DNA of 64,000 nt, taken from NCBI RefSeq assembly GCF_900116535.1, contig NZ_FPAU01000001.1, positions 124,001 to 188,000 of the forward strand. The letters run 5' to 3'. Shown one piece after another: positions 29,665 through 40,931 of the stretch; the first letter of the stretch is position 1; every line of letters starts with the position of its first letter. Made by a program: the position numbers and the translations under genes. This stretch comes from Kosakonia arachidis (GTDB lineage Bacteria; Pseudomonadota; Gammaproteobacteria; Enterobacterales; Enterobacteriaceae). The notes beneath the pieces were generated by a model. It did no database searches. It worked only from the letters and a program-made list of their open reading frames with translations, and was not told the DNA's origin.

Positions 29665-30735
29665 ATGCGCGTTGCCGATTTTTCCTTTGAATTACCCGAA
29701 TCCCTGATTGCCCACTACCCACAGACCGAGCGCAGCAGTTGCCGCTTACTTTCGCTGGATGGCCCAACAGGCGCGCTGACGCATGGTACTTTCACCGATT
29801 TACTGGATAAGCTCAACCCTGGCGATCTGCTGGTGTTCAATAATACACGCGTGATCCCTGCTCGCTTGTTTGGCCGTAAAGCAAGCGGCGGTAAGATTGA
29901 AGTGCTGGTTGAGCGCATGCTGGATGATAAACGTATTCTGGCACATATTCGCGCGTCTAAAGCGCCAAAACCCGGCGCTGAGTTGCTGCTGGGCGATGCG
30001 GACGATGTTCAGGCAACCATGGTGGCGCGCCACGATGCGCTGTTTGAGGTTGAGTTTCATGATCAGCGCCCGGTGCTGGATATTCTTAACGCCATTGGCC
30101 ATATGCCGCTGCCGCCATATATCGACCGTCCGGATGAAGATGCCGATCGCGAGCTTTATCAGACGGTTTACAGCCAGAAGCCTGGCGCGGTGGCCGCACC
30201 GACGGCGGGCCTGCATTTTGATGAGCCGCTGCTGGAACGTCTGCGTAATAAAGGCATTGAAATGGCTTTCGTTACCCTGCATGTCGGTGCCGGGACTTTC
30301 CAGCCGGTACGCGTCGACAGCATTGAAGATCACATCATGCACTCCGAATATGCCGAAGTACCGCAGGAGGTTGTGGACGCGGTGCTGGCGGCGAAAGCGC
30401 GCGGCAACCGTGTTGTCGCCGTGGGAACCACTTCCGTACGCTCGCTGGAGAGCGCCGCGCAAGCTACTAACGATGCGCTGATTGCGCCGTTCTTCGGCGA
30501 TACGCAGATCTTTATTTATCCGGGTTATCAATATCAGGTGATCGATGCGCTGGTGACCAACTTCCACCTCCCAGAATCGACACTGATCATGCTGGTTTCC
30601 GCGTTTGCCGGATATCAGCACACCATGAATGCGTACCGCGCCGCCGTTGCGCAGGAATATCGCTTCTTTAGTTATGGCGATGCGATGTTTATCACGTACA
30701 ATCCGCAGGCCATTACTGAACGCGTCGGGGAATAG
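29665..30735 (+). CDS. queA: S-adenosylmethionine:tRNA ribosyltransferase-isomerase
   Basis: A 356-residue enzyme that moves the ribosyl part of SAM to 7-aminomethyl-7-deazaguanine in tRNA to form epoxyqueuosine. Family signatures [11 protein letters not shown] at the start, [12 protein letters not shown] near residue 57, PTAGLHFDE near 178 and [17 protein letters not shown] near the end are intact. It leads the queA-tgt-yajC-secDF unit. tgt, which acts one step earlier on the same tRNA position, is next. Confidence 0.97.
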   Translation: MRVADFSFELPESLIAHYPQTERSSCRLLSLDGPTGALTHGTFTDLLDKLNPGDLLVFNNTRVIPARLFGRKASGGKIEVLVERMLDDKRILAHIRASKAPKPGAELLLGDADDVQATMVARHDALFEVEFHDQRPVLDILNAIGHMPLPPYIDRPDEDADRELYQTVYSQKPGAVAAPTAGLHFDEPLLERLRNKGIEMAFVTLHVGAGTFQPVRVDSIEDHIMHSEYAEVPQEVVDAVLAAKARGNRVVAVGTTSVRSLESAAQATNDALIAPFFGDTQIFIYPGYQYQVIDALVTNFHLPESTLIMLVSAFAGYQHTMNAYRAAVAQEYRFFSYGDAMFITYNPQAITERVGE

Positions 30736-31914
<1,179 letters not shown>

Positions 31915-31936
31915 TTAAATAAATGAGGGAATTTGA

Positions 31937-32269
31937 ATGAGCTTTTTTATTTCTGATGCGGTAGCGGCAGCTGGCGCGCCGGCACAGGGCAGCCCGATAT
32001 CTCTGATCCTGATGTTGGTGGTGTTTGGTCTGATTTTCTACTTCATGATCCTGCGCCCGCAGCAAAAACGCACTAAAGAGCATAAAAAGCTGATGGACTC
32101 CATCGCCAAAGGTGATGAAGTACTGACCAACGGTGGTTTGGTCGGTCGCGTAACAAAAGTTGCTGAAACTGGCTACATTGCGATTGCGCTGAACGACACC
32201 ACTGAAGTGGTAATCAAACGTGACTTCGTAGCTGCCGTTCTGCCGAAAGGCACTATGAAGGCGCTGTAA
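31937..32269 (+). CDS. yajC: Sec translocon accessory subunit YajC
   Basis: A 110-residue inner-membrane protein with one membrane helix at about residues 20-40, ending in the [12 protein letters not shown] motif, and a cytoplasmic basic domain ([10 protein letters not shown]...). YajC associates with SecDF and SecYEG. It is 22 bases after tgt and 28 bases before secD. Matches E. coli in length and sequence. Confidence 0.97.
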   Translation: MSFFISDAVAAAGAPAQGSPISLILMLVVFGLIFYFMILRPQQKRTKEHKKLMDSIAKGDEVLTNGGLVGRVTKVAETGYIAIALNDTTEVVIKRDFVAAVLPKGTMKAL

Positions 32270-32297
32270 TCATTTCGTTTTCCCAAAGGGAACTGCC

Positions 32298-34145
32298 GTG
32301 TTAAACCGTTATCCTTTGTGGAAGTACATCATGCTGGTCGTCGTGATTATCGTCGGCCTGCTTTACGCACTTCCCAACCTGTATGGTGAGGATCCGGCTG
32401 TTCAGATCACTGGTGCGCGCGGTGTCGCCGCCAGTGAACAAACGCTGATCCAGGTCCAGAAAAATCTACAAGAAGAAAAAATCAACGCGAAGTCCGTGGC
32501 ACTGGAAAATGGCGCTATTCTTGCTCGCTTTGATTCGACTGACACACAACTGCGTGCCCGTGAGGTGCTGGTCAGCGCGTTAGGCGATCAATACGTCGTA
32601 GCTCTTAACCTTGCTCCTGCAACGCCTCGCTGGCTGAGCGCCATCAACGCCGAGCCGATGAAGCTCGGTCTCGATTTGCGCGGCGGCGTGCACTTCCTGA
32701 TGGAAGTGGACATGCAAACAGCGCTGACCAAGCTGCAGGAACAAAATATGGACAGCCTGCGCAGTGATCTGCGCGAGAAAGGGATTCCTTACACTACCGT
32801 GCGTAAGGAAGATAATTATGGTCTGAGCATCCAGTTCCCCGACAGCGCGGCGCGCGATCAGGCGAATACTTACCTGACCAGCCGCCACCGTGATCTGGTG
32901 ATCACCAATCAGGGCGACAACGTACTTCGTGCGGTGATGAGCGATGCGCGTCTGAATGAAGCGCGTGAATACGCTGTTCAGCAGAACATCAATATCCTGC
33001 GTAATCGCGTGAACCAACTCGGCGTTGCCGAACCGCTGGTACAGCGCCAGGGCGCTGATCGTATCGTGGTTGAACTGCCGGGGATTCAGGATACTGCGCG
33101 TGCTAAAGAGATCCTGGGGGCGACCGCAACCCTGGAGTTCCGTCTGGTCAACACCAGCGTGGACGCTTCTGCCGCGGCTGCCGGTCGTGTTCCGGGTGAT
33201 TCCGAAGTGAAACAGACTCGCGAAGGTCAGCCGGTTGTGCTGTACAAACGCGTGATTCTGACCGGTGACCATATCACTGACTCCACATCCAGCCAGGATG
33301 AGTACAACCAGCCGCAGGTGAATATTTCACTGGATAGCGCGGGTGGCAACATCATGTCGAACTTCACCAAGGACAATATCGGCAAGCCGATGGCGACCCT
33401 ATTTGTGGAGTACAAAGACAGCGGTAAGAAAGATGCCAATGGTCATGCGGTACTGGTGAAACAGGAAGAGGTGATTAACGTTGCCAACATCCAGTCTCGT
33501 CTTGGTAACAGCTTCCGCATCACCGGTATCAGCAATCCGACCGAAGCGCGTCAGCTCTCGCTGCTGTTGCGTGCTGGTGCGCTAATTGCGCCGATTCAGA
33601 TTGTTGAAGAACGTACCATTGGTCCAACGTTGGGCGCACAGAACATCACTCAGGGTCTGGAAGCCTGTCTGGCGGGTCTGGTGGTGTCGATCATCTTCAT
33701 GATCTTCTTCTATAAGAAGTTTGGTCTGATCGCCACGTCTGCGCTGGTGGCGAACCTTGTGCTTATCGTTGGTATTATGTCGCTGTTGCCTGGCGCAACG
33801 CTGACGATGCCGGGGATTGCGGGCGTCGTGTTAACCCTTGCGGTTGCGGTAGATGCCAACGTACTGATAAACGAACGTATTAAGGAAGAGCTGAGCAACG
33901 GGCGTTCCGTCCAGCAGGCGATTCATGAGGGTTATCAGGGCGCATTTTCATCGATTTTCGATGCAAACGTCACGACGTTGATTAAAGTGCTTATTCTGTA
34001 CGCAGTCGGTACTGGCTCGATTAAAGGGTTCGCAATCACCACAGGTATCGGTGTAGCGACCTCCATGTTTACCGCTATTGTCGGTACCCGTGCCATCGTC
34101 AACCTGTTGTACGGCGGCAAACGCATTAACAAGCTGTCTATCTGA
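32298..34145 (+). CDS. secD: Protein translocase subunit SecD
   Basis: A 615-residue RND-family membrane protein that, with SecF, uses the proton gradient to pull proteins out of SecYEG on the periplasmic side. One membrane helix lies at residues 8-27, then a large periplasmic domain (including [16 protein letters not shown]), then five more helices in the C-terminal third with [16 protein letters not shown], which holds the conserved Asp of the proton path. It starts with GTG after AAAGGGAACTGCC. secF begins 10 bases downstream. Confidence 0.97.
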   Translation: MLNRYPLWKYIMLVVVIIVGLLYALPNLYGEDPAVQITGARGVAASEQTLIQVQKNLQEEKINAKSVALENGAILARFDSTDTQLRAREVLVSALGDQYVVALNLAPATPRWLSAINAEPMKLGLDLRGGVHFLMEVDMQTALTKLQEQNMDSLRSDLREKGIPYTTVRKEDNYGLSIQFPDSAARDQANTYLTSRHRDLVITNQGDNVLRAVMSDARLNEAREYAVQQNINILRNRVNQLGVAEPLVQRQGADRIVVELPGIQDTARAKEILGATATLEFRLVNTSVDASAAAAGRVPGDSEVKQTREGQPVVLYKRVILTGDHITDSTSSQDEYNQPQVNISLDSAGGNIMSNFTKDNIGKPMATLFVEYKDSGKKDANGHAVLVKQEEVINVANIQSRLGNSFRITGISNPTEARQLSLLLRAGALIAPIQIVEERTIGPTLGAQNITQGLEACLAGLVVSIIFMIFFYKKFGLIATSALVANLVLIVGIMSLLPGATLTMPGIAGVVLTLAVAVDANVLINERIKEELSNGRSVQQAIHEGYQGAFSSIFDANVTTLIKVLILYAVGTGSIKGFAITTGIGVATSMFTAIVGTRAIVNLLYGGKRINKLSI

Positions 34146-34155
34146 GGAGTGCGTT

Positions 34156-35127
34156 GTGGCACAGGATTATACTGTTGAACAATTGAACCACGGCCGTAAA
34201 GTCTGGGACTTTATGCGCTGGGACTACTGGGCTTTTATGATTTCCGGTGGGCTGCTGATCCTCTCTATCATTGTGATGGGGGTTCGCGGCTTTAACTGGG
34301 GCCTGGACTTTACCGGCGGTACGGTTATTGAAATTTCGCTGGAAAAACCAGCGGACATGGATTTAATGCGTGACGCGCTGGAGAAAGCGGGCTTTGCGGA
34401 TCCGCTGTTGCAGAACTTTGGCAGCAGCCGTGACATCATGGTGCGTATGCCACCTGCGAAGGGTGAAACCGGCGGGCAGGTACTGGGCAGCAAAGTTGTC
34501 AGCGTGATTAACGAAGCGACCAGCCAGAACGCTGTGGTGAAACGCATCGAATTCGTCGGCCCGAGTGTCGGGGCGGATTTGGCGCAGACTGGCGGTATGG
34601 CGTTGCTGGTTGCGCTGATCTGTATCCTGATTTATGTCGGGTTCCGCTTCGAATGGCGTCTGGCGGTGGGTGTGGTTATCGCGCTGGCGCATGACGTTAT
34701 CATTACCATGGGCGTGCTGTCGCTGTTCCATATTGAGATTGACCTGACCATCGTGGCATCGCTGATGTCGGTGATCGGCTACTCTCTCAATGACAGTATC
34801 GTGGTATCGGACCGTATTCGTGAAAACTTCCGTAAGATCCGTCGCGGTACGCCGTATGAGATCTTCAACATCTCGCTGACGCAGACCCTGCATCGTACCT
34901 TAATCACCTCCGGCACCACGCTGGTTGTGATCCTGATGCTGTATCTCTTTGGCGGCGCGATGTTGAAAGGCTTCTCGCTGACCATGTTGATCGGGGTTTC
35001 CATCGGTACGGCGTCTTCTATCTACGTTGCATCGGCGCTGGCGCTGAAGCTGGGGATGAAGCGCGAACATCTGTTGCAGCAGAAAGTGGAAAAAGAAGGG
35101 GCGGATCAGCCGTCAATTCTGCCGTAA
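34156..35127 (+). CDS. secF: Protein translocase subunit SecF
   Basis: A 323-residue partner of SecD with six membrane helices. The first helix is followed by [11 protein letters not shown], a SecD/F signature; later come [13 protein letters not shown] and [17 protein letters not shown], which holds conserved polar residues. The start is GTG at 34156 with GAGGAG from the secD stop region; this gives the E. coli length. A strong terminator follows, closing the queA-secF operon. Confidence 0.97.
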   Translation: MAQDYTVEQLNHGRKVWDFMRWDYWAFMISGGLLILSIIVMGVRGFNWGLDFTGGTVIEISLEKPADMDLMRDALEKAGFADPLLQNFGSSRDIMVRMPPAKGETGGQVLGSKVVSVINEATSQNAVVKRIEFVGPSVGADLAQTGGMALLVALICILIYVGFRFEWRLAVGVVIALAHDVIITMGVLSLFHIEIDLTIVASLMSVIGYSLNDSIVVSDRIRENFRKIRRGTPYEIFNISLTQTLHRTLITSGTTLVVILMLYLFGGAMLKGFSLTMLIGVSIGTASSIYVASALALKLGMKREHLLQQKVEKEGADQPSILP

Positions 35128-35147
35128 GGCGACGTTTAACGCGTTAT

Positions 35148-35182
35148 CAAAAAATCCCGGCCTGTTGGTCGGGATTTTTTTT
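35148..35182 (+). terminator. Rho-independent terminator after secF
   Basis: AAAAATCCCG and CGGGATTTTT arms frame GCCTGTTGGT, followed by a long T-run. Confidence 0.92.
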
Positions 35183-35271
35183 ATCTGCTCCTGCCAAACA
35201 CTCCTGACAGTATGCTGTCAGGAGCCCTGTCGTAGACTCTTTTCGAACCCAAACAACAGTCAGGAGGATGT

Positions 35272-35637
35272 ATGAAAAGCGTAATTAACTGGTTTGAAAT
35301 CCCTGTCACAGATATGGATCGCGCGATTACTTTTTATGAGCCTGTGATGCAGGTTGCGTTAAAACGCGAGAAAATGGATTGCGTAGAGCTGGCCGTTTTC
35401 CCATATGAGGATCCGGGTACCGGCGGGGCACTGGCAAAATTTGAGGGCATTGTACCGTCTCACGAAGGCGCTATTATCTACCTGCATACTGACAACCTGG
35501 CGGCCACGCTCGATCGTATCGTTACCGCAGGCGGCGAGTGCGTATTCGGGCCGCTGGAATTGCCACGTGGCATTGGCACTATCGCTTTGTTTACCGACTG
35601 CGAAGGTAATCGCGTCGGCCTCCATCAACCTGCCTGA
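35272..35637 (+). CDS. VOC (glyoxalase/bleomycin-resistance) family protein
   Basis: A 121-residue single VOC domain. It opens with NWFEIPVTDMDRAITFYEPVM, the usual beta-strand and helix of the fold, and closes with ALFTDCEGNRVGLHQP, where the family's metal-ligand Glu position is occupied by Gly-His-type residues rather than a clear Glu, so metal binding is uncertain. CAGGAGGATGT precedes the ATG. A WYL regulator gene starts 14 bases after it and is probably co-transcribed. E. coli K-12 has yajD at this locus instead. The substrate is unknown. Confidence 0.8.
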   Translation: MKSVINWFEIPVTDMDRAITFYEPVMQVALKREKMDCVELAVFPYEDPGTGGALAKFEGIVPSHEGAIIYLHTDNLAATLDRIVTAGGECVFGPLELPRGIGTIALFTDCEGNRVGLHQPA

Positions 35638-35651
35638 GAGCTGAATACGAT

Positions 35652-36332
35652 ATGACCCGACGTGCTGACCGTTTGTTTCAGATTGTGCAGATCCTGCGGG
35701 GCAGGCGTCTGACAACGGCAGCGTATCTGGCTGAGCGGCTTGGTGTGTCCGAGCGCACGGTCTACCGCGATATCCGCGACCTTTCACTTTCTGGCGTGCC
35801 GGTGGAAGGTGAGGCAGGAAGTGGATATAGGCTAATGTCGGGTTTTGACTTACCGCCGCTGATGCTGACAAATAAGGAGTCAGAGGCGCTGATCGTCGCG
35901 ATTCGCCTGCTCAAAACCTGGGGCGGTGAATCGCTGTCGCGCGAGCTGGAGTCGGCACAAGAAAAGGTGCTGGCTATCCTGCCCGAGGAGAGTCGTCGAA
36001 AGGCGGAGCAGACGCGTATCTACGCTCCGGATTTTTGCATGCAAAGCCACTCCCGCAGCGATTTTGACATGATTCATCAAGCGATTTCCGCCCAGCGCGT
36101 GCTGGCGTTGCATTATCGTGATGAAGCCGGACAGCTCTCTAAACGTGAGGTTCAACCGTTGGGGCTGTTCTTCTGGGGGGAGCGCTGGCTACTGGTGGCC
36201 TGGTGTGAACGGCGCGATGACTATCGGTGTTTCCGGCTCGACAGATGCCTCAATATTGTGCAGACGGAGCGGCATTTTAGCGAGAGTGCTGACAGGTCAC
36301 TGGCGGATTTTTTGCGGCAGGTTAAGCAGTAA
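35652..36332 (+). CDS. YafY-type HTH/WYL-domain transcriptional regulator
   Basis: A 226-residue regulator. Residues 5-58 form an HTH_11 winged helix (RRADRLFQIVQILRGRRLTT then LGVSERTVYRDI). Residues 135-205 form a WYL domain: the usual core is seen as VLALHYRDEAG and EVQPLGLFFWGERWLLVAWCE, with RCFRLDR in place of the motif RxFRldRI. WYL domains sense nucleic acid or small ligands. It is 14 bases after the VOC gene and likely forms a two-gene unit with it. A hairpin follows the stop. Confidence 0.85.
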   Translation: MTRRADRLFQIVQILRGRRLTTAAYLAERLGVSERTVYRDIRDLSLSGVPVEGEAGSGYRLMSGFDLPPLMLTNKESEALIVAIRLLKTWGGESLSRELESAQEKVLAILPEESRRKAEQTRIYAPDFCMQSHSRSDFDMIHQAISAQRVLALHYRDEAGQLSKREVQPLGLFFWGERWLLVAWCERRDDYRCFRLDRCLNIVQTERHFSESADRSLADFLRQVKQ

Positions 36333-36334
36333 AA

Positions 36335-36354
36335 AGCCAGCATTTGAGCTGGCT
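36335..36354 (+). terminator. Hairpin after the WYL regulator
   Basis: AGCCAG and CTGGCT pair around CATTTGAG, three bases after the stop, with TTTT a little downstream. Confidence 0.55.
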
Positions 36355-36365
36355 ATGTGTTTTCC

Positions 36366-36392
36366 CCATCTCCCACAGTGAGCGGGAGATGG
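36366..36392. terminator. Inverted repeat between the WYL regulator and tsx
   Basis: CCATCTCCC and GGGAGATGG are exact arms. Read on the minus strand it follows tsx by 38 bases and is followed by GGGGAAAA in complement, so it could end tsx transcripts. Confidence 0.6.
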
Positions 36393-36430
36393 TTGGCGTG
36401 AGGGTATCAGCCCACACAACCCCGCACTGG

Positions 36431-37315
36431 TTAGAAGTTGTAACCCACAACCAGGTAACCACCCCAGCCGGTAGAATGTACGCTGAAGTCGCCGTTGCCG
36501 AAGTTCAGACTGGCGTCGTCGTTCCACTGGCCACCGTGGTGCCAGTAACGGGCAACAACAGAGTAGTGCCAGTGATCGTAACCCAGAGAGAGGATATGGC
36601 TGGACGCGATAGAATCATTGGTACGGGTTCTGATGCCGTTATTGGCGTAACCGCTCTTATCACCCAGATCGGAGCCCCAGTCAAAGTTGGTAAATCCGAT
36701 ATAGCTTAACTGGCCGCCCCACAGGGTGGTGATCGGTACAAAGTATTTCACTTTGAAGCGGTAACCGTCCCATTCGTTCTGGTTAGCGGCGCCGTAGTTT
36801 TGCCACTGGTATTTCGCATATACGTTCAGGGAGAGGCTCATCGGCAGGCCGGTGTCGATGTCGGTACCAAGACCCATATACCAGGTGCTCTGACGACCAG
36901 AGGCATTGCGGCCCATATCGTAGATGTAGTTGTTCGCGAAGTACCACTCTTTGAACGGTCCGAAGCTCAGATCGGTCCCCGTCAGTTTATCGATGGAGAA
37001 ACGCGGTTCGATTTCCATAAACAGTGGGGAACCGTGGTTCCAGATACCTTTCGCATCCGTATTACCACCGAAGAATACCGGCGCATCCATATAACCGTAA
37101 AAGTCAAACCAGTCTTTTTTGGCGAACGCTTCGTACTCAAGGTAGGTATCGTTGCGGATCAGCGGTCCGAAACGGGTGTGATAACTGCCCACCACGTTGA
37201 CGCTCTGGTGCCACCAGTCGGAAACGTATTCAGGCTTAGCGTTATCCGCTGCGTTTGCAGTAAAAGACGCAGAAAGCGCCAGAGCAGCACCGGCTGCGAG
37301 GATTGTTTTTTTCAT
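36431..37315 (-). CDS. tsx: Nucleoside-specific outer-membrane channel Tsx
   Basis: A 294-residue precursor with a 22-residue signal peptide ([10 protein letters not shown]... cut after ANA). The mature protein is rich in aromatic residues and alternating beta strands and ends in the terminal Phe (VVGYNF) required for Bam-dependent assembly. Tsx is a 12-strand barrel that lets nucleosides through and is a receptor for phage T6 and colicin K. The ATG at 37315 begins the signal peptide; a longer frame to 37417 is not supported. Upstream DNA has TTGCG repeats near 37461-37480 that could be CytR or Crp half-sites, but I could not define them. Confidence 0.97.
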   Translation of the reverse strand: MKKTILAAGAALALSASFTANAADNAKPEYVSDWWHQSVNVVGSYHTRFGPLIRNDTYLEYEAFAKKDWFDFYGYMDAPVFFGGNTDAKGIWNHGSPLFMEIEPRFSIDKLTGTDLSFGPFKEWYFANNYIYDMGRNASGRQSTWYMGLGTDIDTGLPMSLSLNVYAKYQWQNYGAANQNEWDGYRFKVKYFVPITTLWGGQLSYIGFTNFDWGSDLGDKSGYANNGIRTRTNDSIASSHILSLGYDHWHYSVVARYWHHGGQWNDDASLNFGNGDFSVHSTGWGGYLVVGYNF

Positions 37316-37572
37316 CTTTTCGCCACTGATTGATATCCCAGAAGGGAGTGAAAGAAAGCATGCATTGAAATTAAATGTTTCATATTTCTTGGCGCTATTA
37401 TAAGTATCCACGCTCACAAAAATATGTGTTGTTTCACATTATTGACATATGCGTAATCGATTGCGCTCACGTTTGCGTGCAATAAACGAGGCGATTGTAC
37501 TGGCATTTACCAATATTGCAAATTCGTGAATGTGATGGTCAAAGGTGCAAAAAGAAGAAAAAGCGTTACAAA

Positions 37573-37600
37573 ACGCAATAAAGGGCGACATTGTCGCCCC
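37573..37600 (-). terminator. Rho-independent terminator after yajI
   Basis: On the minus strand GGGCGACA and TGTCGCCC form the stem, followed by TTTATTG. It starts seven bases after the yajI stop. Confidence 0.8.
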
Positions 37601-37606
37601 ATGGAA

Positions 37607-38149
37607 TTACTGTGCGCTGGCGGGCTGAATATCGTGGATACGGACGAAACCTAACTGCTCCGGCGTGATGCCGTTCAACTGCAACGGAATATCGACGTCG
37701 CTGGGTGCAAGCGTGCTGGCCGGTGCGTTAATTAACTGATTTTGTACGTTAACTTCCTGGTAATTTTGCGTGGTGCCCTGAATTTGTCCCCACTCAACTG
37801 TACCGCTAAACGCCGGTAATGGATCGTGCGATTCGCCCTGAATGCGCAACAGAACGCGGGTTCCTGCGGCATTTGGCGCGACGTTTTGCAGAGACATACG
37901 CAACATGCCAATCTGGCTGTTCAGGCGGGCTGGCGTGTTGGCGCCGGGCAATAGATAGACACCGCTGCCGGATTTTGCATTCAGTGCGTTTTGCTGGGTG
38001 ATTTTCACCGTCTCTTTGTTCAATTTGCTCATCTCGCTATTCAGCGTGCTGACGCTTTGATGCAACTGGCTGACTTCGCTTTGCTGGGCGCAGGCACTGA
38101 GGGCAAAAAGGCTTCCCAGTAAGAGTGTTCTTAGGTAACGTCTTGTCAT
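37607..38149 (-). CDS. yajI: YajI lipoprotein (DUF3251)
   Basis: A 180-residue lipoprotein: the signal peptide ends in a lipobox LSAC with the lipidated cysteine at residue 20. A short coiled coil (about 23-50, QLHQSVSTLNSEMSKL) follows and then the DUF3251 domain. Function is unknown. The ATG at 38149 is chosen because it begins the signal; the frame to 38212 adds unlikely residues. Position between tsx and nrdR is as in E. coli. Confidence 0.92.
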   Translation of the reverse strand: MTRRYLRTLLLGSLFALSACAQQSEVSQLHQSVSTLNSEMSKLNKETVKITQQNALNAKSGSGVYLLPGANTPARLNSQIGMLRMSLQNVAPNAAGTRVLLRIQGESHDPLPAFSGTVEWGQIQGTTQNYQEVNVQNQLINAPASTLAPSDVDIPLQLNGITPEQLGFVRIHDIQPASAQ

Positions 38150-38266
38150 TATGTCTGTTTCCGTGAAAAGAAAGAGTGTTGTAATGGTAGATCGCAACGG
38201 TTGCGTTGCCATCGATCCATTATCTCAAAAACGGTCTGCCTTTGTTGTCAAGTCAGTCCAGGGTAA

Positions 38267-38752
<486 letters not shown>

Positions 38753-38754
38753 TC

Positions 38755-39858
38755 ATGCAGGACGAAATGTACATGGCGCGGGCGCTGAAACTGGCGCAAC
38801 GCGGGCGTTTTACCACCCATCCGAACCCACGCGTCGGCTGTGTGATCGTCAATAATGGCGAGATCGTTGGCGAAGGTTTTCACTATCGCGCTGGCGAGCC
38901 GCATGCTGAAGTGCATGCGCTGCGTATGGCAGGTGAGCGCGCCCGCGGCGCGACGGCATATGTGACGCTGGAACCATGCAGCCATCACGGTCGTACACCG
39001 CCCTGCTGCGAAGCGCTGATTGCTGCTGGCGTCGCGCGCGTTGTCGCGGCGATGCAGGATCCCAATCCTCAGGTGGCTGGACGCGGCCTTTATCGCCTGC
39101 AGCAGGAAGGTATTGATGTTAGCCACGGGCTGATGATGAGTGAAGCTGAAGCGTTGAACAAAGGTTTCCTCAAACGGATGCGTACCGGGTTTCCGTATGT
39201 GCAGCTTAAGCTCGGCGCATCGCTGGACGGCCGAACGGCGATGGCCAGCGGTGAAAGCCAGTGGATCACTTCCGCGCAGGCGCGCCGGGACGTACAGCGT
39301 CTGCGGGCGCAAAGCCATGCAATTCTCACCAGCAGCGCTACCGTGCTGGCGGACAACCCCTCGCTGACGGTGCGCTGGGAAGAGCTGGATGCCGATAGCC
39401 AGGCGCTCTACCCGCAAGAAAATGTGCGACAGCCGGTGCGCATTGTGATCGACAGCCAGAATCGGGTCACGCCTGCGCACAAACTGATCGGAATGCCGGG
39501 TGAAACCTGGTTTGCCCGTACGAAAGCGGATGAGCGCAGTTGGCCTGCGAGCGTGCGTGACATTATCGTGCCGGAACATAACGGCCACGCCGATCTGGTG
39601 ATGTTGATGATGTTGCTGGGAAAACAGCAAATTAACAGCATTTGGGTGGAAGCGGGCGCTACGCTTGCCGGCGCGTTATTGCAGGCTGGTCTGGTGGATG
39701 AGCTAGTGGTTTATCTTGCCCCGACGCTGTTAGGTACGGACGCGCGCGGCCTGTGCGTGTTGCCGGGACTGTCGGTGCTTGCCGATGCGCCGCACTTTAC
39801 ATTCAATGAGATAAGGCAGGTTGGCCCGGATGTCTGCCTGCATCTTACCCAAGCGTGA
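38755..39858 (+). CDS. ribD: Riboflavin biosynthesis deaminase/reductase RibD
   Basis: A 367-residue bifunctional enzyme. Residues 1-145 are a deaminase with the zinc motif HAEVHALR and PCSHHGRTPPCC; residues 147-367 are an NADPH reductase (KLGASLDGRTA and the GGxxL-type end region). It performs two successive steps on the pyrimidine precursor of riboflavin. Start and length equal E. coli RibD. It is almost joined to nrdR (two-base gap), implying translation coupling. Confidence 0.97.
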   Translation: MQDEMYMARALKLAQRGRFTTHPNPRVGCVIVNNGEIVGEGFHYRAGEPHAEVHALRMAGERARGATAYVTLEPCSHHGRTPPCCEALIAAGVARVVAAMQDPNPQVAGRGLYRLQQEGIDVSHGLMMSEAEALNKGFLKRMRTGFPYVQLKLGASLDGRTAMASGESQWITSAQARRDVQRLRAQSHAILTSSATVLADNPSLTVRWEELDADSQALYPQENVRQPVRIVIDSQNRVTPAHKLIGMPGETWFARTKADERSWPASVRDIIVPEHNGHADLVMLMMLLGKQQINSIWVEAGATLAGALLQAGLVDELVVYLAPTLLGTDARGLCVLPGLSVLADAPHFTFNEIRQVGPDVCLHLTQA

Positions 39859-39947
39859 TGCCTGCTGTAAAAGGGAAGCAGCACATAAAATATTATGCTA
39901 AAATCCGCCCCCCTGCGGGGTCCGAACTGAACCTGTAAAGGAAATGT

Positions 39948-40418
39948 ATGAACATTATTGAAGCCAACGTTGCTGCTCCGGACGCTCGCGTCGCCATCAC
40001 CATTGCGCGTTTCAACAACTTTATCAATGACAGCCTGCTCGAAGGTGCGATTGATGCGCTGAAACGCATCGGCCAGGTGAAAGATGAAAACATCACTGTC
40101 GTGTGGGTACCGGGCGCTTACGAACTGCCGCTGGCGGCTGGTGCACTGGCGAAAACCGCTAAATACGATGCGGTCATCGCGCTCGGCACGGTGATTCGCG
40201 GCGGCACTGCACACTTCGAATATGTTGCTGGTGGCGCAAGCAATGGCCTGGCGCATGTTGCCCAGGACAGCGAAATTCCGGTTGCTTTCGGTGTGCTGAC
40301 TACTGAAAGTATTGAGCAAGCTATCGAACGCGCAGGCACTAAAGCCGGTAATAAAGGTGCAGAAGCCGCACTGACCGCGCTTGAAATGATTAATGTATTG
40401 AAAGCCATTAGGGCTTGA
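39948..40418 (+). CDS. ribH: 6,7-dimethyl-8-ribityllumazine synthase
   Basis: A 156-residue enzyme that condenses the ribityl pyrimidine from RibD with dihydroxybutanone phosphate; it forms a 60-subunit shell. Signatures [13 protein letters not shown] near residue 51, [16 protein letters not shown] near 80 with the catalytic His, and FGVLTTES near 113 are intact. It is called ribE in E. coli K-12. AAAGGAAATGT precedes the ATG. An AT-rich stretch (TATGCTAAAAT) near 39894 may be an internal promoter. Confidence 0.97.
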   Translation: MNIIEANVAAPDARVAITIARFNNFINDSLLEGAIDALKRIGQVKDENITVVWVPGAYELPLAAGALAKTAKYDAVIALGTVIRGGTAHFEYVAGGASNGLAHVAQDSEIPVAFGVLTTESIEQAIERAGTKAGNKGAEAALTALEMINVLKAIRA

Positions 40419-40437
40419 TTTTAGTAAGGGGAATTCC

Positions 40438-40857
40438 GTGAAACCTGCTGCTCGTCGCCGCGCCCGTGAGTGTGCCGTCCAGGCGCTCTACTCCTGGCAA
40501 TTGTCCCAGAACGACATCGCTGATGTTGAATACCAGTTCCTGGCGGAACAGGACGTAAAAGATGTCGACGTTCTGTACTTCCGTGAGCTGTTGACCGGGG
40601 TGGCGACTAATAGCGCATATCTCGATGGCTTAATGCAGCCGTATCTGTCCCGTCAGTTGGAAGAGTTGGGTCAGGTTGAGAAAGCGGTGTTGCGTATCGC
40701 GCTGTTCGAACTTGCCAAACGTGATGATGTGCCCTACAAAGTGGCGATCAACGAAGCTATCGAGCTGGCAAAAACCTTTGGCGCTGAAGACAGCCACAAG
40801 TTTGTTAATGGCGTGCTGGATAAAGCCGCTCCTGCGATCCGTCCCCGCAAAAAATGA
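40438..40857 (+). CDS. nusB: Transcription antitermination factor NusB
   Basis: A 139-residue all-helical protein that with NusE (S10) binds boxA RNA and promotes rRNA antitermination. It starts with GTG at 40438, with AAGGGGAATTCC before it; the N-terminus [20 protein letters not shown] carries the arginine-rich RNA-binding patch. Length as in E. coli. It lies 19 bases after ribH. Confidence 0.97.
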   Translation: MKPAARRRARECAVQALYSWQLSQNDIADVEYQFLAEQDVKDVDVLYFRELLTGVATNSAYLDGLMQPYLSRQLEELGQVEKAVLRIALFELAKRDDVPYKVAINEAIELAKTFGAEDSHKFVNGVLDKAAPAIRPRKK

Positions 40858-40862
40858 TCCGT

Positions 40863-40912
40863 AAGCCGGTGATAAGCGATGCTGTGTGCGCCTGTCCCGG
40901 CTTTTTCTTTTT
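40863..40912 (+). terminator. Long-loop hairpin with T-run between nusB and thiL
   Basis: AAGCCGG at 40863-40869 pairs with CCGGCTT at 40897-40903, followed by TTTCTTTTTT. The 27-base loop is large; it may reduce read-through into thiL. Confidence 0.55.
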
Positions 40913-40931
40913 TCTACCGAGGCATTAACGT

